Assembly (NCBI GenBank): GCA_018136815.1
Contig: CM030931.1
Location: 1,529,398-1,593,397, forward strand
Source of the DNA: Isochrysis galbana
Lineage: Eukaryota; Haptophyta; Isochrysidales; Isochrysidaceae
Direction: 5' to 3'
Length of the DNA: 64,000 bases
Under the pieces are notes generated by a model. That model did no database searches. It was not told the origin of the DNA and saw only the letters and a program-made list of their open reading frames with translations. This document shows positions 11,101-20,836 of this stretch, piece by piece. The number at the start of each line of letters is the position of its first letter. Position 1 is the first letter of the stretch. Both the position numbers and the translations under genes were made by a program.

Positions 11101-12028
11101 GCGTCGCAACCGTCGGTGAGGACGAAGCTGAAGCTTGTGATGACAATAGGGGCACGGTGGCCAGCACCGGTTGGCTCGGTGCGGCCGAAATCTCGGACTC
11201 GGTGACGGGCTTGATTACGCGGGCTCGGGATGCACTGTCTTGTGCGATTGGACTCGGACTCGGAACGGAAACGGAAGGGATCGGCTCGGCGGCGTGCAGC
11301 CTGCTGGAGTGGCAGGCCGGCTGCGGCGAGACTCGGAACGGTGGCTCGGACAAGGACACAGTGGCTGTCGTCGAGGGCTTCGGCGTCAGCTTGTGTTTGG
11401 ACTCGATACGCGGTGGCTCGTGAAACGGGGCTCGGTTGTGGTTGGAATTCTGGAAGTGACCGGAGATTCCAAATGACTCAGACTCGGGGCGGGGAGGACC
11501 GAAGGTGAACACTCCCGCGGAAGGAGTGGTCGTCGGAGGCTCAGTGAGTGGCTGGAGCTCCGTTAATCCTGCGGTCGACCGCGTGGTAGGACTCGGTGAC
11601 GTTGTAAACTCGGACTCGGACTCGGACTCGGACTCGGATGGCTCAGAACGGGGTTTGCTCAAAACAGGCTTGGACTCGGACTCGAAAGAAAGTGGGGAAG
11701 AACCGGAGAACTGCGCCTCCATCGTCGTAGTAATGGAGACTGGTGATACCGGTGATGACTGGACTGGGCTCAGACTCGTAGATGGGCTCGCGGTGGCGTA
11801 AGACGAAGAGGGTAATTCTGAACGTGACTTGGACTCGGACTCGTACTCGGGAGACGTTTTGTGGCTCGGACATGCGAAATTTGATTTGAAGGATTGAAGG
11901 TTGGATTGGGCCTGCGGCGGCTGGATTTTCGCAGACCGTGAGGTCTTGGACTGGGGATGCTTGAGGAGTGGCGGGGGGTAGCGGTTGAGCGGCTTGAGTT
12001 GATAGAGAGGCGGTGACGGTTGACTTGG
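8186..12028. repeat. Second copy of 4243-8085 (unmerged contig overlap)
   Basis: Colinear with 4243-8085 at a constant offset of 3943, with only scattered single-base insertions or deletions in short runs (near 8265, 8397, 8494, 9110, 11970, 12005). That pattern fits sequencing error or haplotype difference better than an old duplication. Treat the retrotransposon as one copy when counting genes. Confidence 0.9.
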
Positions 12029-12292
12029 TTTTGAGGACTCGTGCGTGATATCGAGAATCAGGATGGAATCATCGGCATTGGGAGAAATAGGGGCAATCGG
12101 CGAGGAGGCAGGAGAAAGAGGGGGATGGAGGTGGCAGGGCTTGTCTGGAACTTGGGGAATCTTGGGGTACCGGTTGGAGGCCGTAGAAGTACTCGGCCGT
12201 AGCGTAATACGATCTTTTGGTGGGTGGCGTTCAGGCCCACTACCCTGGACTGGTAGCGGGGTAACAGCGCGGACGTGGGCCCCGCCGGCGAC
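8984..12292 (-). CDS. Pol polyprotein, N-terminal part (contig 2 copy), continuing in frame after the gag UAG
   Basis: From the codon after the gag stop (12293-12295) the same frame stays open through VAGGAHVRAV, NADDSILILDITHESS and PLYQLKPLNRYPPPLLKHPQ into the Ser/Glu-rich spacer and the methyltransferase-like domain (PPC box at 9797-9805). This copy shows that spacer and MTase sit directly behind gag in the same frame. It breaks near 9110, where one G is missing relative to the other copy (GACTCGAGG against GACTCGGAGG), and the protease lies out of frame beyond. There is no ATG between the gag stop and the spacer, which argues for readthrough expression. Confidence 0.8.
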   Translation of the reverse strand, partial: VAGGAHVRAVTPLPVQGSGPERHPPKDRITLRPSTSTASNRYPKIPQVPDKPCHLHPPLSPASSPIAPISPNADDSILILDITHESSKPSQPSPPLYQLKPLNRYPPPLLKHPQSKTSRSAKIQPPQAQSNLQSFKSNFACPSHKTSPEYESESKSRSELPSSSYATASPSTSLSPVQSSPVSPVSITTTMEAQFSGSSPLSFESESKPVLSKPRSEPSESESESESEFTTSPSPTTRSTAGLTELQPLTEPPTTTPSAGVFTFGPPRPESESFGISGHFQNSNHNRAPFHEPPRIESKHKLTPKPSTTATVSLSEPPFRVSPQPACHSSRLHAAEPIPSVSVPSPSPIAQDSASRARVIKPVTESEISAAPSQPVLATVPLLSSQASASSSPTVATPGGFTFEPAPSVPISKVSPVIGVQHARNDESESEYKLTSPRSPRSTTGVPTPPHQPRALEELEQPSPSPSQVAESSEFESESTVISAVHPPASPSQVLRRMLRIAEPLRPLPTPAAAAEPPPWPQPSPQPASTTATSLLSPAPTPPTTECNDVDPWPVSSSDVTMESDHNSSARRGTAASQTELLRPLSQPNRVPEPCPSCLSPVVSRPRRPSPPSDTPLLRVSSSIPSSEPVSTSSISESSSIRPTSLRPPVAASEHCLPLDTTATTIMRVAAINASAIQSFDSSQNNSDVGTRDDTPSPALHALASLRARASGSAVVLPRHLTEAAQELRRPRNGTLASPAAALPKHFDELCAELTKMNQRVQDGLTSGCHAPRVLVVGETSGVVSSMFLLAGADVATCDLYPSEIDYVPHFQGDALHVQNLGWDLVIAHPPCTYLSAVSSQWLSQEPGRRAALESAARVFKSMASATAPFVAVENPRMHAEARRLVGGLTPTQFVQPWEHGTGHQKATGLYLTKGLPPLQPTCVVDGRESAMANLSPSPHRGALRSRTYVGVAGAMAIHWMPVLLRHLSQQRDQTSTKKLSALELLACARCSLLDRPSLSSTEATAYEPWSALHRYERGRETSEVSSDPVVSRPATPESDNHEDQKETHDNNDNDTPLHASSLHSTTHSLHGPPRLRHARARRVRRRRRLSGSGANNGNHSE

Positions 12293-12295
12293 CTA
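12256..12295 (-). promoter_or_regulatory. Candidate UAG readthrough signal at the gag-pol junction
   Basis: The gag stop is TAG (12293-12295) in the context CGGCCCAG-TAG-GTCGCCG. After a 7-base spacer, GCGGGG (12285-12280) can pair with CCCCGC (12261-12256) across an 18-base loop, and the downstream frame is identical to gag. This resembles the gammaretroviral arrangement of stop, roughly 8-base spacer and structured RNA. The geometry is visible in the sequence; the function is inferred. Confidence 0.6.
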
Positions 12296-15058
12296 CTGGG
12301 CCGGACGGAGAACAACCATCGTGCGGAGGCGGCGGTGGACTTCTGGGTCGTTACCACACTCGCCACTGCCGCCTTCGCAGAGAAAACGAATGTATGGTTG
12401 GCAAACGACGGGGTTATGAGCTCCGTCGCCCGTGCCATACTTCCACAAGTCTGCCTCGGGCGTACCAGATGGAGCCCGGGGACGAAAGGCGCAGTACGCG
12501 CAGCCGTTGGCGTCGGTCCACTCCTTGACGTCGCGGTCTAAGTCGTCGAGACGCGGCGCCGTCATGGTGGCATCCGAGGGACGGCAGCGCGTGAGCGCAG
12601 CGCGAAGGGCCGGGTGACCCGCGTAACGAGAGATTTGCCAGAAGCGGGCTCGCGCTCGAGACCAGCTACCTGGATCCCATTCCGAGAGGCCCGAATCGGC
12701 CGGAAGCCCAAGGCCGTTCGGAGGGGGATCACATTGGCGACGGGAAGACGTGCTTTTGCCGAGGGGACGGTCAAGAAGTGTGTCCGGTAACGGAGACGAT
12801 GCGGAGTAATTCGTAGGCGGAGGCGGAGCCCGACGATTGTCAGCGCCAGTCGCCTTGCGGTTCGAGTTGTTGTTTTGCGATTTTAATGCCTCGGCCACCG
12901 CCGCTTGGACGGCGGCGACCATCGAAGCCGTAGTGTCTGCGGGGTTAGAGGCAGTCTTAGCAACCTTGGCGGTCTTGGTGGACTTGGAAGTAGTCGCCGG
13001 CGGCGTCACGGCGGCGACCGTGACCGACGCTTGTTGGCCAGCGCGGGCTTGTTCGTACGGGCTCAGGTAGCGCTGGCAGAGGTTGACGCACGAAAGGGCC
13101 GAACGAGGGAGCTCGTGGTTCTCGACGCGGAAGCGAGTCTTCGCAAGACACTCGCCGAACTTGGTCGCGTTATCCACGCCGCGAGCCGCGTCGACCTTGT
13201 CGTTCCGAATGATGGACTCGAATCGTTGATTGATATCGTGCGACATGTTTGGGTGGTCCCAGACCGTCGTGGCATCCACCTTCGCGTCACCCATCTTGCG
13301 GACGTACGCGCGCACCAAATTCTTGGATAACTCTAAGAGATCGGAGCCGGCTTCACGGGCTACGAGGCGGTCCCACTCCATGGAGGCGGAGTCTTTGGCG
13401 AAGCCGGGCACGTTGGCCGCGAAGGTGGCGTCGCACTTGCGGAGAAGCACGTCGCAGGCCAGCGCGGGATTGAGAGAGAGAACCGGATCTTCGGCGAGAT
13501 CGAGGAGGAAGGCGTAAATCCTTTGGTTGCCGGTGGTGCACAAGTTGGCGGCCGCTAGCAAGGATGTAAAGATTTCACGGTGGTCGCAGCCGAGCGAGAG
13601 GGCGCGCTCGAGTGGCTTGATGAAGGACAGACGAAAATCATTCCAGGAGGTGGCCGCTGTCTGGACGTTGTCCGAGGCCAGGCCCTTGGGGAACTTGATC
13701 TCGGAAAGCTCTTTGCCCATTCGGACTTGGTGATGGAGGGTGCGGTCGAGGAAGAAGCGGCTCCGAGCCCACTTGGTCACGTGCTCCTTCTCGAAAAACA
13801 CACGGTAGTGCCAAACATTGCCGGCCCGAGAGAGGCCGCCGTTGAGAATGGCGTGGATTAGCTCGAAATCGTCGGAGTTCTTGTAGAGAGAAGCTACCTC
13901 ATAGGGGGACATGTTAAACAGTTGGTCCCATGAGGCTAGGATGACCTCTCGCTCAGAAACATCCCCGGCGAGGCTTGGATCGACGGGATGCCGCCGAGTC
14001 GCCGGATTTGGAAGCGAGCGGAGGCCCGCGACGGTGGGTGGAGGTTGGGGATCAGAAACAGGCTTGACAGACGGGACAGGAACGGGTGTATTGGGTACGG
14101 GATCGGAAATCGGATTTGGCGGAACGGAGAACGGCGCGGCGGGCAAAGGTTGAGAAGGGAACTTGGCCGAGGCAGGGGGAGCACCGATGGAGTTGCCTCC
14201 TTCTTCCACAAGCGGTGGCGAAGTTTCGACTCGAGACGAAGTCGTAATGCCCGCTTGGCCCTGTAGAATGTTGAGTATCGTGTTGAAGGTAGACCCCACC
14301 TCTCGCTGAAATTCTTCGTGGCGCTGGGCGGCTTGGAGGGTAGAGGACTCGAGGCGGTCGACAGCGCCGCGGAGAGCCTCGATCTGGACTTGTTGGTCCA
14401 TGATTTGGGCGGCGCCGACGGTGGCGGTCGGAGGTGGAACGACGTTACGTTTGGGGTACGAATACGTCGACGGGGGTGGAACAAACTCTTCATATGGTGG
14501 GGGCTCGAAAGGAGGGAGGGACCGGACGGAACCCACATCATCTTCAGCACCAACCACAGAGGGATTGAGAGAGGAAGGAACACTTGGCAAAGGATCAGCG
14601 AAAGAAAGGAGAGGAAAGGCCACCGGTGGAGCAACGGACGAGGCTAGAGGACCCATTCCAGCTCCAGTTGACGGGGTGTGAGTAGAGGCCCGCGGAGGCG
14701 GCGGAACTTCGACCGTCGGCGCGGAGAGGCGAGAGGGGGGGAGAACTGGCTCGGAAAGGCTCTCCTTTGAAGAAGGGAGGGGTCCCACGAGGCTCTCTTC
14801 CCCAGGAGACTTCGACCCGAACAGTTCGGGAAGAGAAGAAGAAGAGACGGGCTCATGACGCGGGGACGATGAAGATTTCTCAAGGGAAGAACTCGACGTG
14901 ACGACCGGAGCCGAAGGCGCGAGCGAAGATTTTGTGCTTGTCAGAGCAAGGCTGATCTCACTCTTGGAGATTGCCTGCGAGGGCGCGCCGGCAGCTAGCG
15001 CGGAACGCGGTTCTTGTGGGGAGCTCATGGAGCTTTCCTCGGGGGTGACTACGGGCAT
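12293..15058 (-). CDS. Gag-like structural protein of the methyltransferase-bearing chromovirus
   Basis: A 921-residue frame from the first ATG (15058; MPVVTPEESS); the frame is open to 15283 but without an ATG. Residues 1-190 are Ser/Pro-rich and include FEPPPYEEF (PPPY at 14492-14503), like a retroviral late-domain motif. Then comes a short coiled coil (QQVQIEALRGAVDRLE...HEEFQREV), a Pro-rich stretch, and a helical capsid-like region from about residue 380 (SWDQLFNMSPYEVASLYKN, HAILNGGLSRAGNVWHYRVFF). A basic/Ala region follows, then an unusual cysteine/histidine site CAYC-X24-HNPVVC (12491-12502 and 12401-12418), which could be a stretched zinc knuckle. It ends ...VVLRPAQ at a TAG followed by open frame. 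By position and composition it is gag; I see no close named match. Confidence 0.8.
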   Translation of the reverse strand: MPVVTPEESSMSSPQEPRSALAAGAPSQAISKSEISLALTSTKSSLAPSAPVVTSSSSLEKSSSSPRHEPVSSSSLPELFGSKSPGEESLVGPLPSSKESLSEPVLPPSRLSAPTVEVPPPPRASTHTPSTGAGMGPLASSVAPPVAFPLLSFADPLPSVPSSLNPSVVGAEDDVGSVRSLPPFEPPPYEEFVPPPSTYSYPKRNVVPPPTATVGAAQIMDQQVQIEALRGAVDRLESSTLQAAQRHEEFQREVGSTFNTILNILQGQAGITTSSRVETSPPLVEEGGNSIGAPPASAKFPSQPLPAAPFSVPPNPISDPVPNTPVPVPSVKPVSDPQPPPTVAGLRSLPNPATRRHPVDPSLAGDVSEREVILASWDQLFNMSPYEVASLYKNSDDFELIHAILNGGLSRAGNVWHYRVFFEKEHVTKWARSRFFLDRTLHHQVRMGKELSEIKFPKGLASDNVQTAATSWNDFRLSFIKPLERALSLGCDHREIFTSLLAAANLCTTGNQRIYAFLLDLAEDPVLSLNPALACDVLLRKCDATFAANVPGFAKDSASMEWDRLVAREAGSDLLELSKNLVRAYVRKMGDAKVDATTVWDHPNMSHDINQRFESIIRNDKVDAARGVDNATKFGECLAKTRFRVENHELPRSALSCVNLCQRYLSPYEQARAGQQASVTVAAVTPPATTSKSTKTAKVAKTASNPADTTASMVAAVQAAVAEALKSQNNNSNRKATGADNRRAPPPPTNYSASSPLPDTLLDRPLGKSTSSRRQCDPPPNGLGLPADSGLSEWDPGSWSRARARFWQISRYAGHPALRAALTRCRPSDATMTAPRLDDLDRDVKEWTDANGCAYCAFRPRAPSGTPEADLWKYGTGDGAHNPVVCQPYIRFLCEGGSGECGNDPEVHRRLRTMVVLRPAQ

Positions 15059-15801
15059 GGTGATCGACGCACGACGCACGACGCACGCACGGAGCACGGT
15101 GGGCGCGGAAGTGTGGAAGGAGGCTTGTGGGAGGTGGTGGCAGGCGACTGGGGGTGGCTCAGGCGCGTGCTTGGCTGGTATTGACTCGTTGACTCGGGGT
15201 ATAGACTCGGGAACTCGGGGGACTCGCTTGGGAACACGGTGGGACTCGACGAAGTTGCTACAAAAACACTCACAAGAAACCAAAAACCAAAGTCCTTGGG
15301 CTCAGAAAACTAACGTAAACACTCCGGAATCATACGATAAACAAACCCCTCCCCGCGCGGCGAAGGCTGAAGTCGCGATCGCTCGTCATGCGCGAAGATA
15401 TACGGAAAGAGAGCGCATAACTACGCCACCGAAGGGTTCGAACTATCGTTAAAGTGGAACTCGTCCGCTGAAGCCAACGCGGAGGGTCGAGGAGAGATCC
15501 AAAATCGCGCCGGGGGAAGAAGGCGATGTGCGGAGAGACCTTCTAGACAAGCAACGAGCAAGGGGCGACGAAACAAGACGCGAGACGCGAGGCGCGTGCC
15601 ATTCGTTCTTCCTTACTTTCATCGAAACCGCGACGAAACTAACATTAAACGTCGGTGCCCCCTCCGCGAGGATCGCGAAGAAGAACGGACGAGATGGAGG
15701 CAATCATCGAAGGAACCGCGAGAGGAATCGAAGCGAGGGGGGGGAAACAGCGCGCGCGGGGGGGGAACGAACGACGGCCGGAGGAAACGAACCGCGCGCG
15801 G
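15059..15801. other. Element leader between gag and the 552-bp repeat
   Basis: This should hold the untranslated leader and primer-binding site of the retrotransposon. I could not identify a convincing tRNA-complementary site. It ends in a G-rich stretch (15730-15801). Other reading frames here are short and compositionally biased. Confidence 0.45.
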
Positions 15802-16901
15802 AGGAGAAGAACCTCGCGCGGGGGGGGGGAATAATATAACGGCCGGAGGCGACGGATGGCACGCCGAGAGGAAGAACCTGCCGCGGGGGGGCGAGGGACC
15901 GAGGGCACGGCGGGGCAGCGTGGGAGGGCGCGAGGGTGATCTCGGAGCGAGATCGCGTCCTTTCCCTCGCGGAGCGCGGAGAGACCCCCCACGAGATATC
16001 TTGGGACCGGAGAATGTTTTGGACGAATCTTCTTGCCGTCGGCCGAGGAGAGGCGGACGGAGAGAGAGAGAGAGAGAGAGAGAGTCTCGCAGAGCGACTG
16101 CAGAACGAGAAGTCGAAGTCATGCCGGTTTATTACCTTAAACGAGCCAACAATTATAGTAACAGCAAAAACAAAATTCGAATCGCAAATTTCGAGACCAA
16201 AATCTGCAAACCTGGACTTGAGACCATGGGGAATCCGAATCTGTGTGTCTTGTGCGTCAGTGGCAACACGGGGAACTGTTCAATTGTAATTGTGAGCGCG
16301 TACCTTACACGAATATTCATGCCTACAGCCTTCAGATGGGCAGGAATACAACAAGGAGAAGAACCTCGCGCGGGGGGGGGGGAATAATATAACGGCCGGA
16401 GGCGACGGATGGCACGCCGAGAGGAAGAACCTGCCGCGGGGGGGGGGCGAGGGACCGAGGGCACGGCGGGGCAGCGTGGGAGGGCGCGAGGCCAATCTCG
16501 GAGCGAGATCGCGTCCTTTCCCTCGCGGAGCGCAGAGAGACCCCCCACGAGATATCTTGGGACCGGAGAATGTTTTGGACGAATCTTCCTGCCGTCGGCC
16601 GAGGAGAGGCGGACGGAGAGAGAGAGAGAGAGTCTCGCAGAGCGACTGCAGAACGAGAAGTCGAAGTCATGCCGGTTTATTACCTTAAACGAGCCAACAA
16701 TTATAGTAACAGCAAAAACAAAATTCGAATCGCAAATTTCGAGACCAAAATCTGCAAACCTGGACTTGAGACCATGGGGAATCCGAATCTGTGTGTCTTG
16801 TGCGTCAGTGGTAACACGGGGAACTGTTCAATTGTAATTGCGAGCGCGTACCTTACACGAATATTCATGCCTACAGCCTTCAGATGGGCAGGAATACAAC
16901 A
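15802..16901 (-). repeat. 552-bp tandem direct repeat, candidate LTR in two copies (15802-16353, 16354-16901)
   Basis: The block AGGAGAAGAACCTCGCG...GGAATACAAC occurs twice head to tail with about 98% identity. Differences are homopolymer lengths, the (GA)n length (26 against 18 bases) and a few substitutions. It lies upstream of gag, where a 5' LTR is expected; in element orientation it would begin TGTTGTATTCC at 16901. I could not confirm a terminal CA or a target-site duplication, so LTR identity is tentative. Given the other false duplications here, one copy may be artefactual. Confidence 0.55.
16058..16085. repeat. (GA)n microsatellite
   Basis: Simple AG repeat within the first 552-bp unit; the matching tract in the second unit (about 16615-16633) is shorter. 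Confidence 0.9.
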
Positions 16902-17925
16902 GACAACAGACTCAAGACTCGTAAAACTATTAACTATTAAATTTTGATCGAAATTTAGGTGCCCGACCTTCAAATTTTGACAACAAAATTTGGGGGGTTT
17001 AGCAGAAACAAAACTTACGGACTTTCCAAAAGGGTAGGTGGGAAGTAGTGGTTAAAAAGAGTGAGTGACCGGGCTACCACGACCCGGGCCCCTAAGTAGC
17101 GCACGAGGGGAGTCGCCGCAAGGCAGGGTAGTGAGGGGTGAGGGATAGGAGGGGAGCGAAGGCGTGGTGGCATAACACGTTGCAAGGCCACGAGCGAGGC
17201 GAGAACATGAAAAGGTTTATTTATTTTCGTCTAGAGTACGAGTACTCTACTCTTATCTTTCGCTCTGGTGGCCACTTCCACTTCCGAGCGCTACTTTTTA
17301 TGGAGGTAGGCAGGGGGGGGAAATGGGAGTCTAAGAGAGCGCGGGCGGACTCAAAGAAGCTGAGAGAGACGAGTGGGAGAGAGTGGGAGAGAGAAGGCGG
17401 GGTGGGGGGGGGGGAGGGGGGCGGGGGGTCCGACCGCACTCTCCCTCCCCCACAGAGAGGGGCGGAGCCCCAGCGCTCGCAGCCGCAGCCGCGCTCTCTT
17501 CACAGGGACTCTCTCCCCACACTCTGTGGACTTCTTCTCGGAGGGAGTCCAACAAGATCGGAGAGAACTCGGCCGCCGCCCTATTTCAATCGCTCTTCTC
17601 CTCACCTCCCTCTCTTCTTTGCACAGTACTCTCTCTCTCTCTCTTCTTTGTTCTCGTCTCTAGAGCTCTACTCTACTCTAGTTCCCTTCTAGAGCAGATG
17701 TAGAGAGTAGTCTTCTTGACCATTTGCGGCTCTGACTCTGTTGCGGCGGCCTCCCTCCACAACCTCCAAGCCCGTGGCCCTCCCACTTGTGTTGAGAGCC
17801 CTCTCCCCTTCTCTTCCCCCTTCTCCGCCTCCCCCAGCCGCCCGTCCAAACATTTTCGACTCCATCCTCTCGCCGCAGCCTCCCTCGCCTCGCCCCCTCG
17901 GCCCTCTGGCCAGCGCCCCGCAGCG
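16902..17925. other. Region upstream of the 7-TM gene, with pyrimidine tracts and GAGTACTC/TCTAGAG motifs
   Basis: Holds AT-rich sequence (16920-17000), a G-run (17400-17430), CT-rich runs (17630-17650) and two clusters of palindromic GAGTACTC / CTCTAGAG-type sequence (17231-17252 and 17659-17709). The second cluster lies just 5' of the 7-TM reading frame and resembles the promoter cluster at 25052-25108. No separate gene is supported. Confidence 0.5.
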
Positions 17926-19820
17926 ATGCCCGCGCTGTGTGAGATGAACAGTGCGACTCCCGTTGACATACGGCTCCTCGGATTCGACAACCTTACGCGG
18001 CTAGGCGGCTGGGCAATCGGTTATTCGGACCCATCGGTGCGCGGCGACCCCTTCTGGTGCCAGGACCTCATCTACCCTCCTGTCTCGACCGAGTTTGTCG
18101 AGGAGGAGCGGGCATTCTGTGAGGGTCACTACCTAGACCCAGCGACTAGGGTCTTCCACGCCCACCCCGACGGCATGGAGATCGCCATCCCCCTTGGCTA
18201 CCAGCCCGACTGCACCTTTGGGTGTCGAAAGTGCGAGTACATTCCCACCGAATGGGCACCTGCCAATGAGACGCGCTGGGGGTGCAGGAGATCTCAGGAG
18301 GTCTACTCATTCTGCGAGTCGCCCTCGCTGCCGCCCTCGCCGCCCATGCCGCCCTCGCCGCCGCCGCCACCTCCGCCCTCGCCTCCTCCGCCCCAGCTGC
18401 CTCCCTACCATCCACTCAACATGCCTCGCTCGCCGCCGCCGACACCGCCTCTGAACGTCGACACCACCGCCATTGGGGGCGTTGGCATCACTCTATACCT
18501 GCTCGTCCTTCTCTGGGCATGCTACGAAATCCTGATCCGTGCTATCATGTGGCCGTGCTGCTCGGACGGGTATTTCCCCAGACTGCACCCAGACTCATCG
18601 CGCATCCGGGTGGCGTTTGTGGCATCAATCGGGATATCCGCGCTGCTCAGCATCCCACAGTATGCCCTGCTCTCAACCACCGCCATGTATGAAGAAGATG
18701 GGGTCATGCTTCCTATCCACCGACAGGTCTGGCATGATGGCCGCCACGTGACCATGTATGACCTACGCATCTTCTCGTCCCTCTTCTTCTCTTACGCAAT
18801 GGCCCTCCTTCTTTTCAAATGGTCGCACTTACTCTCCAACGCGTCGGTGGGCGCTATTCTGCGCCCACGTGCCCTCCTCACGGCGAACGTCACATTCACA
18901 ATCATCGGTCTCGCCTGCGCCATCTCATGGCGAGCGTCCACTGACACGATTGCTTCTGCATTTGACGAGCCGTACCTTGGAGCCTTCTCCTGGGTCGATG
19001 TGCTGAAAAATATCGGATACGCCTCGGTTGTCCTCGTTCGGCTCCATAGCTTCAGGAAGCAGGCCAAGGTGGGTCAAACTATTGTATGGGGAGAGTGATC
19101 ACGCCAACGCACCATGCCCCCAACCATTTCTTGCAAATCCACCAGCAAGCCCTCCCACCCTTACGTGGATATTCGCAGAGACCCCAGCGGGCATCGCCGG
19201 ACGGCACCGAGGCAGGGCTACGGCGGCTGAAGACGGCCTTCATCATCTGCTTGTCGTGCTTCTTCTTACATATCTTCATGCTTGGTGCACGGGGGGCAAT
19301 CATGGGGCCCCTCTTCGCACTCGACGTGCAGCGTGCGATTCTGTACTCGTTCCCTTGGTTTGTGCTGGGTGCCTATCTCCCTCACTTTATCCCATTGGTA
19401 GCGCTGCTGTACAATCTGCGAGCCCGCCCGCCTCACAGCCGATTGACCTTCACCGCCCACAAATATGGTGCTTTCGGAGACCAGACTAGTACCGCAGCCT
19501 CCGACTTTAAGCAATACCCCATTTATGTTTCCCATGCGGGATCACTTGCCTTAGTGAAGCAAGAGGGCAATGCTACATCGGGGCAGGACGGAAGGCAAGG
19601 TGCTGACGCACCCTCGACTTCCCGTGAGCTACAGCAGACCCACGTGGAAACGGAAGATTTGATAGACGTCGACACCTATCCAATGTCGTCGAGCGAGGGC
19701 TTCTCCGCACACGATTCAGGGCACTTGGTACCATCCCAGCATGCCACTGACCTCCGAAATGATCAACATCATACCGGAGGCGAGCCTATCACTCATGAGG
19801 CCGAGTTGAGCTTTTTGTAG
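17926..19820 (+). CDS. Seven-transmembrane protein with Pro-rich linker, family uncertain
   Basis: Two exons, 17926-19068 and 19146-19820, joined by a 77-base GT-AG intron in phase 0 (AAG|gtgggt...ccag|CAA); about 605 residues. The frame is open further upstream, but 17926 is the first ATG in it. The N-terminal 130 residues are Cys-rich (FCEGHYLD, CTFGCRKC, WGCRRSQEVYSFC) with an NET glycosylation site and look extracellular. An SPPSPPPPPPPSPPPP linker follows. Then about seven hydrophobic helices (GVGITLYLLVLLWACYEILI; VAFVASIGISALLSIPQYAL; FSSLFFSYAMALLLFKW; LTANVTFTIIGLACAIS; a weak one near VLKNIGYASVVLV; TAFIICLSCFFLHIFML; SFPWFVLGAYLPHFIPLVALL) and a Ser-rich tail. The topology is receptor-like or TOM1/THH1-like, but no diagnostic motif settles it. 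Confidence 0.75.
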
Positions 19821-20836
19821 GCGGCGGCAGCAGCAATCCGGCCGGGGAGGATGGCTTGTATTGGTGCAGTGGACTACGATCAAACCAACGAGTGATTCAC
19901 GAAGCTATCGGACGTGCCCCCTCATTATCGATCAACCGCTCTTCAGACCACATCTTCTGGATACTATCTTCTCTCTGATGGATGCCACCCCTCAGCCGGT
20001 ACGCTGGCTACGCTTGTATGCCTCGGAGCATGGCATTTTGACACTCCCCATGCACATGTTGGTTACAAAATAGTAGCACATGCTTCGGTGAGTTTTGTTT
20101 CATCGTGGTCATTGATCCTCGACCACTCCTTAAGCTAGTCATCGAGTTGCGGTAGATTTGCGGGACAGTGATTGATGGATGTGGGTTGTATTCTCTAGTA
20201 TTCTCATCAAAGAAAGTCTGTTGACCAAAATGTGAAACGCGTTAGCTTTCAGCAAGGCGGCAGTGCGAACCGACACAGCGGTGCACATGCAGGTGATATG
20301 GCGCCGCCGTGCCCTCCGTCGGGACTCACCACCATGCTTATGCTTATGCCACACCTTTGGCCACTAATCTTTGACAAACTTCTTAATATTCTCGTCAAAA
20401 CAACTAAGTTTACACTTAGTGCACCATGGGGAGGCGCCTCGTGCCCTTTGGCCTTTGGTGTCACGGGCCCTCAGGGTGATAAGTGCTTAGCACATGCCAA
20501 GGGACATGGCATGAGGGCTGACTGACGGGCGCCCCACTTTAAAAGTAGATTGGGATGGTGCTATATCTATGAGGCCCTAAAGTGCCTTCTTAGAGTCTAA
20601 ACTAAAAGGCGGCTATGTGAAAGACTAGTAGCAACGCCAACCCCTTATATCAGTACTCTATGCTCGTCATAATCACTATAGCTTGCAGGAACCGCTCGTA
20701 GCTACATTAGCGAACTCGGGCTGTTCTCTTTAAGCGAGCGCGTTCACGTCAGGTGCCACGCACGTGAGCCTTGCCTTACGAGAGCCTTGCCTTAATGTTG
20801 CGACTGCAGTTCGCATCCATGTCTGAAATCTATGAC
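19821..20836. other. Intergenic region between convergent genes
   Basis: Lies between the ends of the 7-TM gene and tRNase Z. The only structured part I see is a diverged hairpin-headed repeat at about 20403-20530. No gene is supported. Confidence 0.5.
20403..20530 (+). repeat. Diverged 5' part of the hairpin-headed retroposon family
   Basis: Begins AACTAAGTTTACACTTAGT, followed by CCATGGGGAGGCGCCTCG. The same head (imperfect palindrome, then a G-run/C-run hairpin) starts the copies at 37107, 43551, 56315 and, reversed, 62262. The match fades downstream. Confidence 0.4.

Noticed and set aside
15420..15450. tRNA-like GGTTCGAAC near gag as a tRNA gene or primer-binding site
   Set aside because: No pairing stem and no CCA-complement at the expected distance.
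15596..16670. Frames of 110-260 residues rich in Arg/Gly/Glu
   Set aside because: Produced by G-rich and GA-repeat DNA in the 552-bp repeat; the same peptides appear twice.
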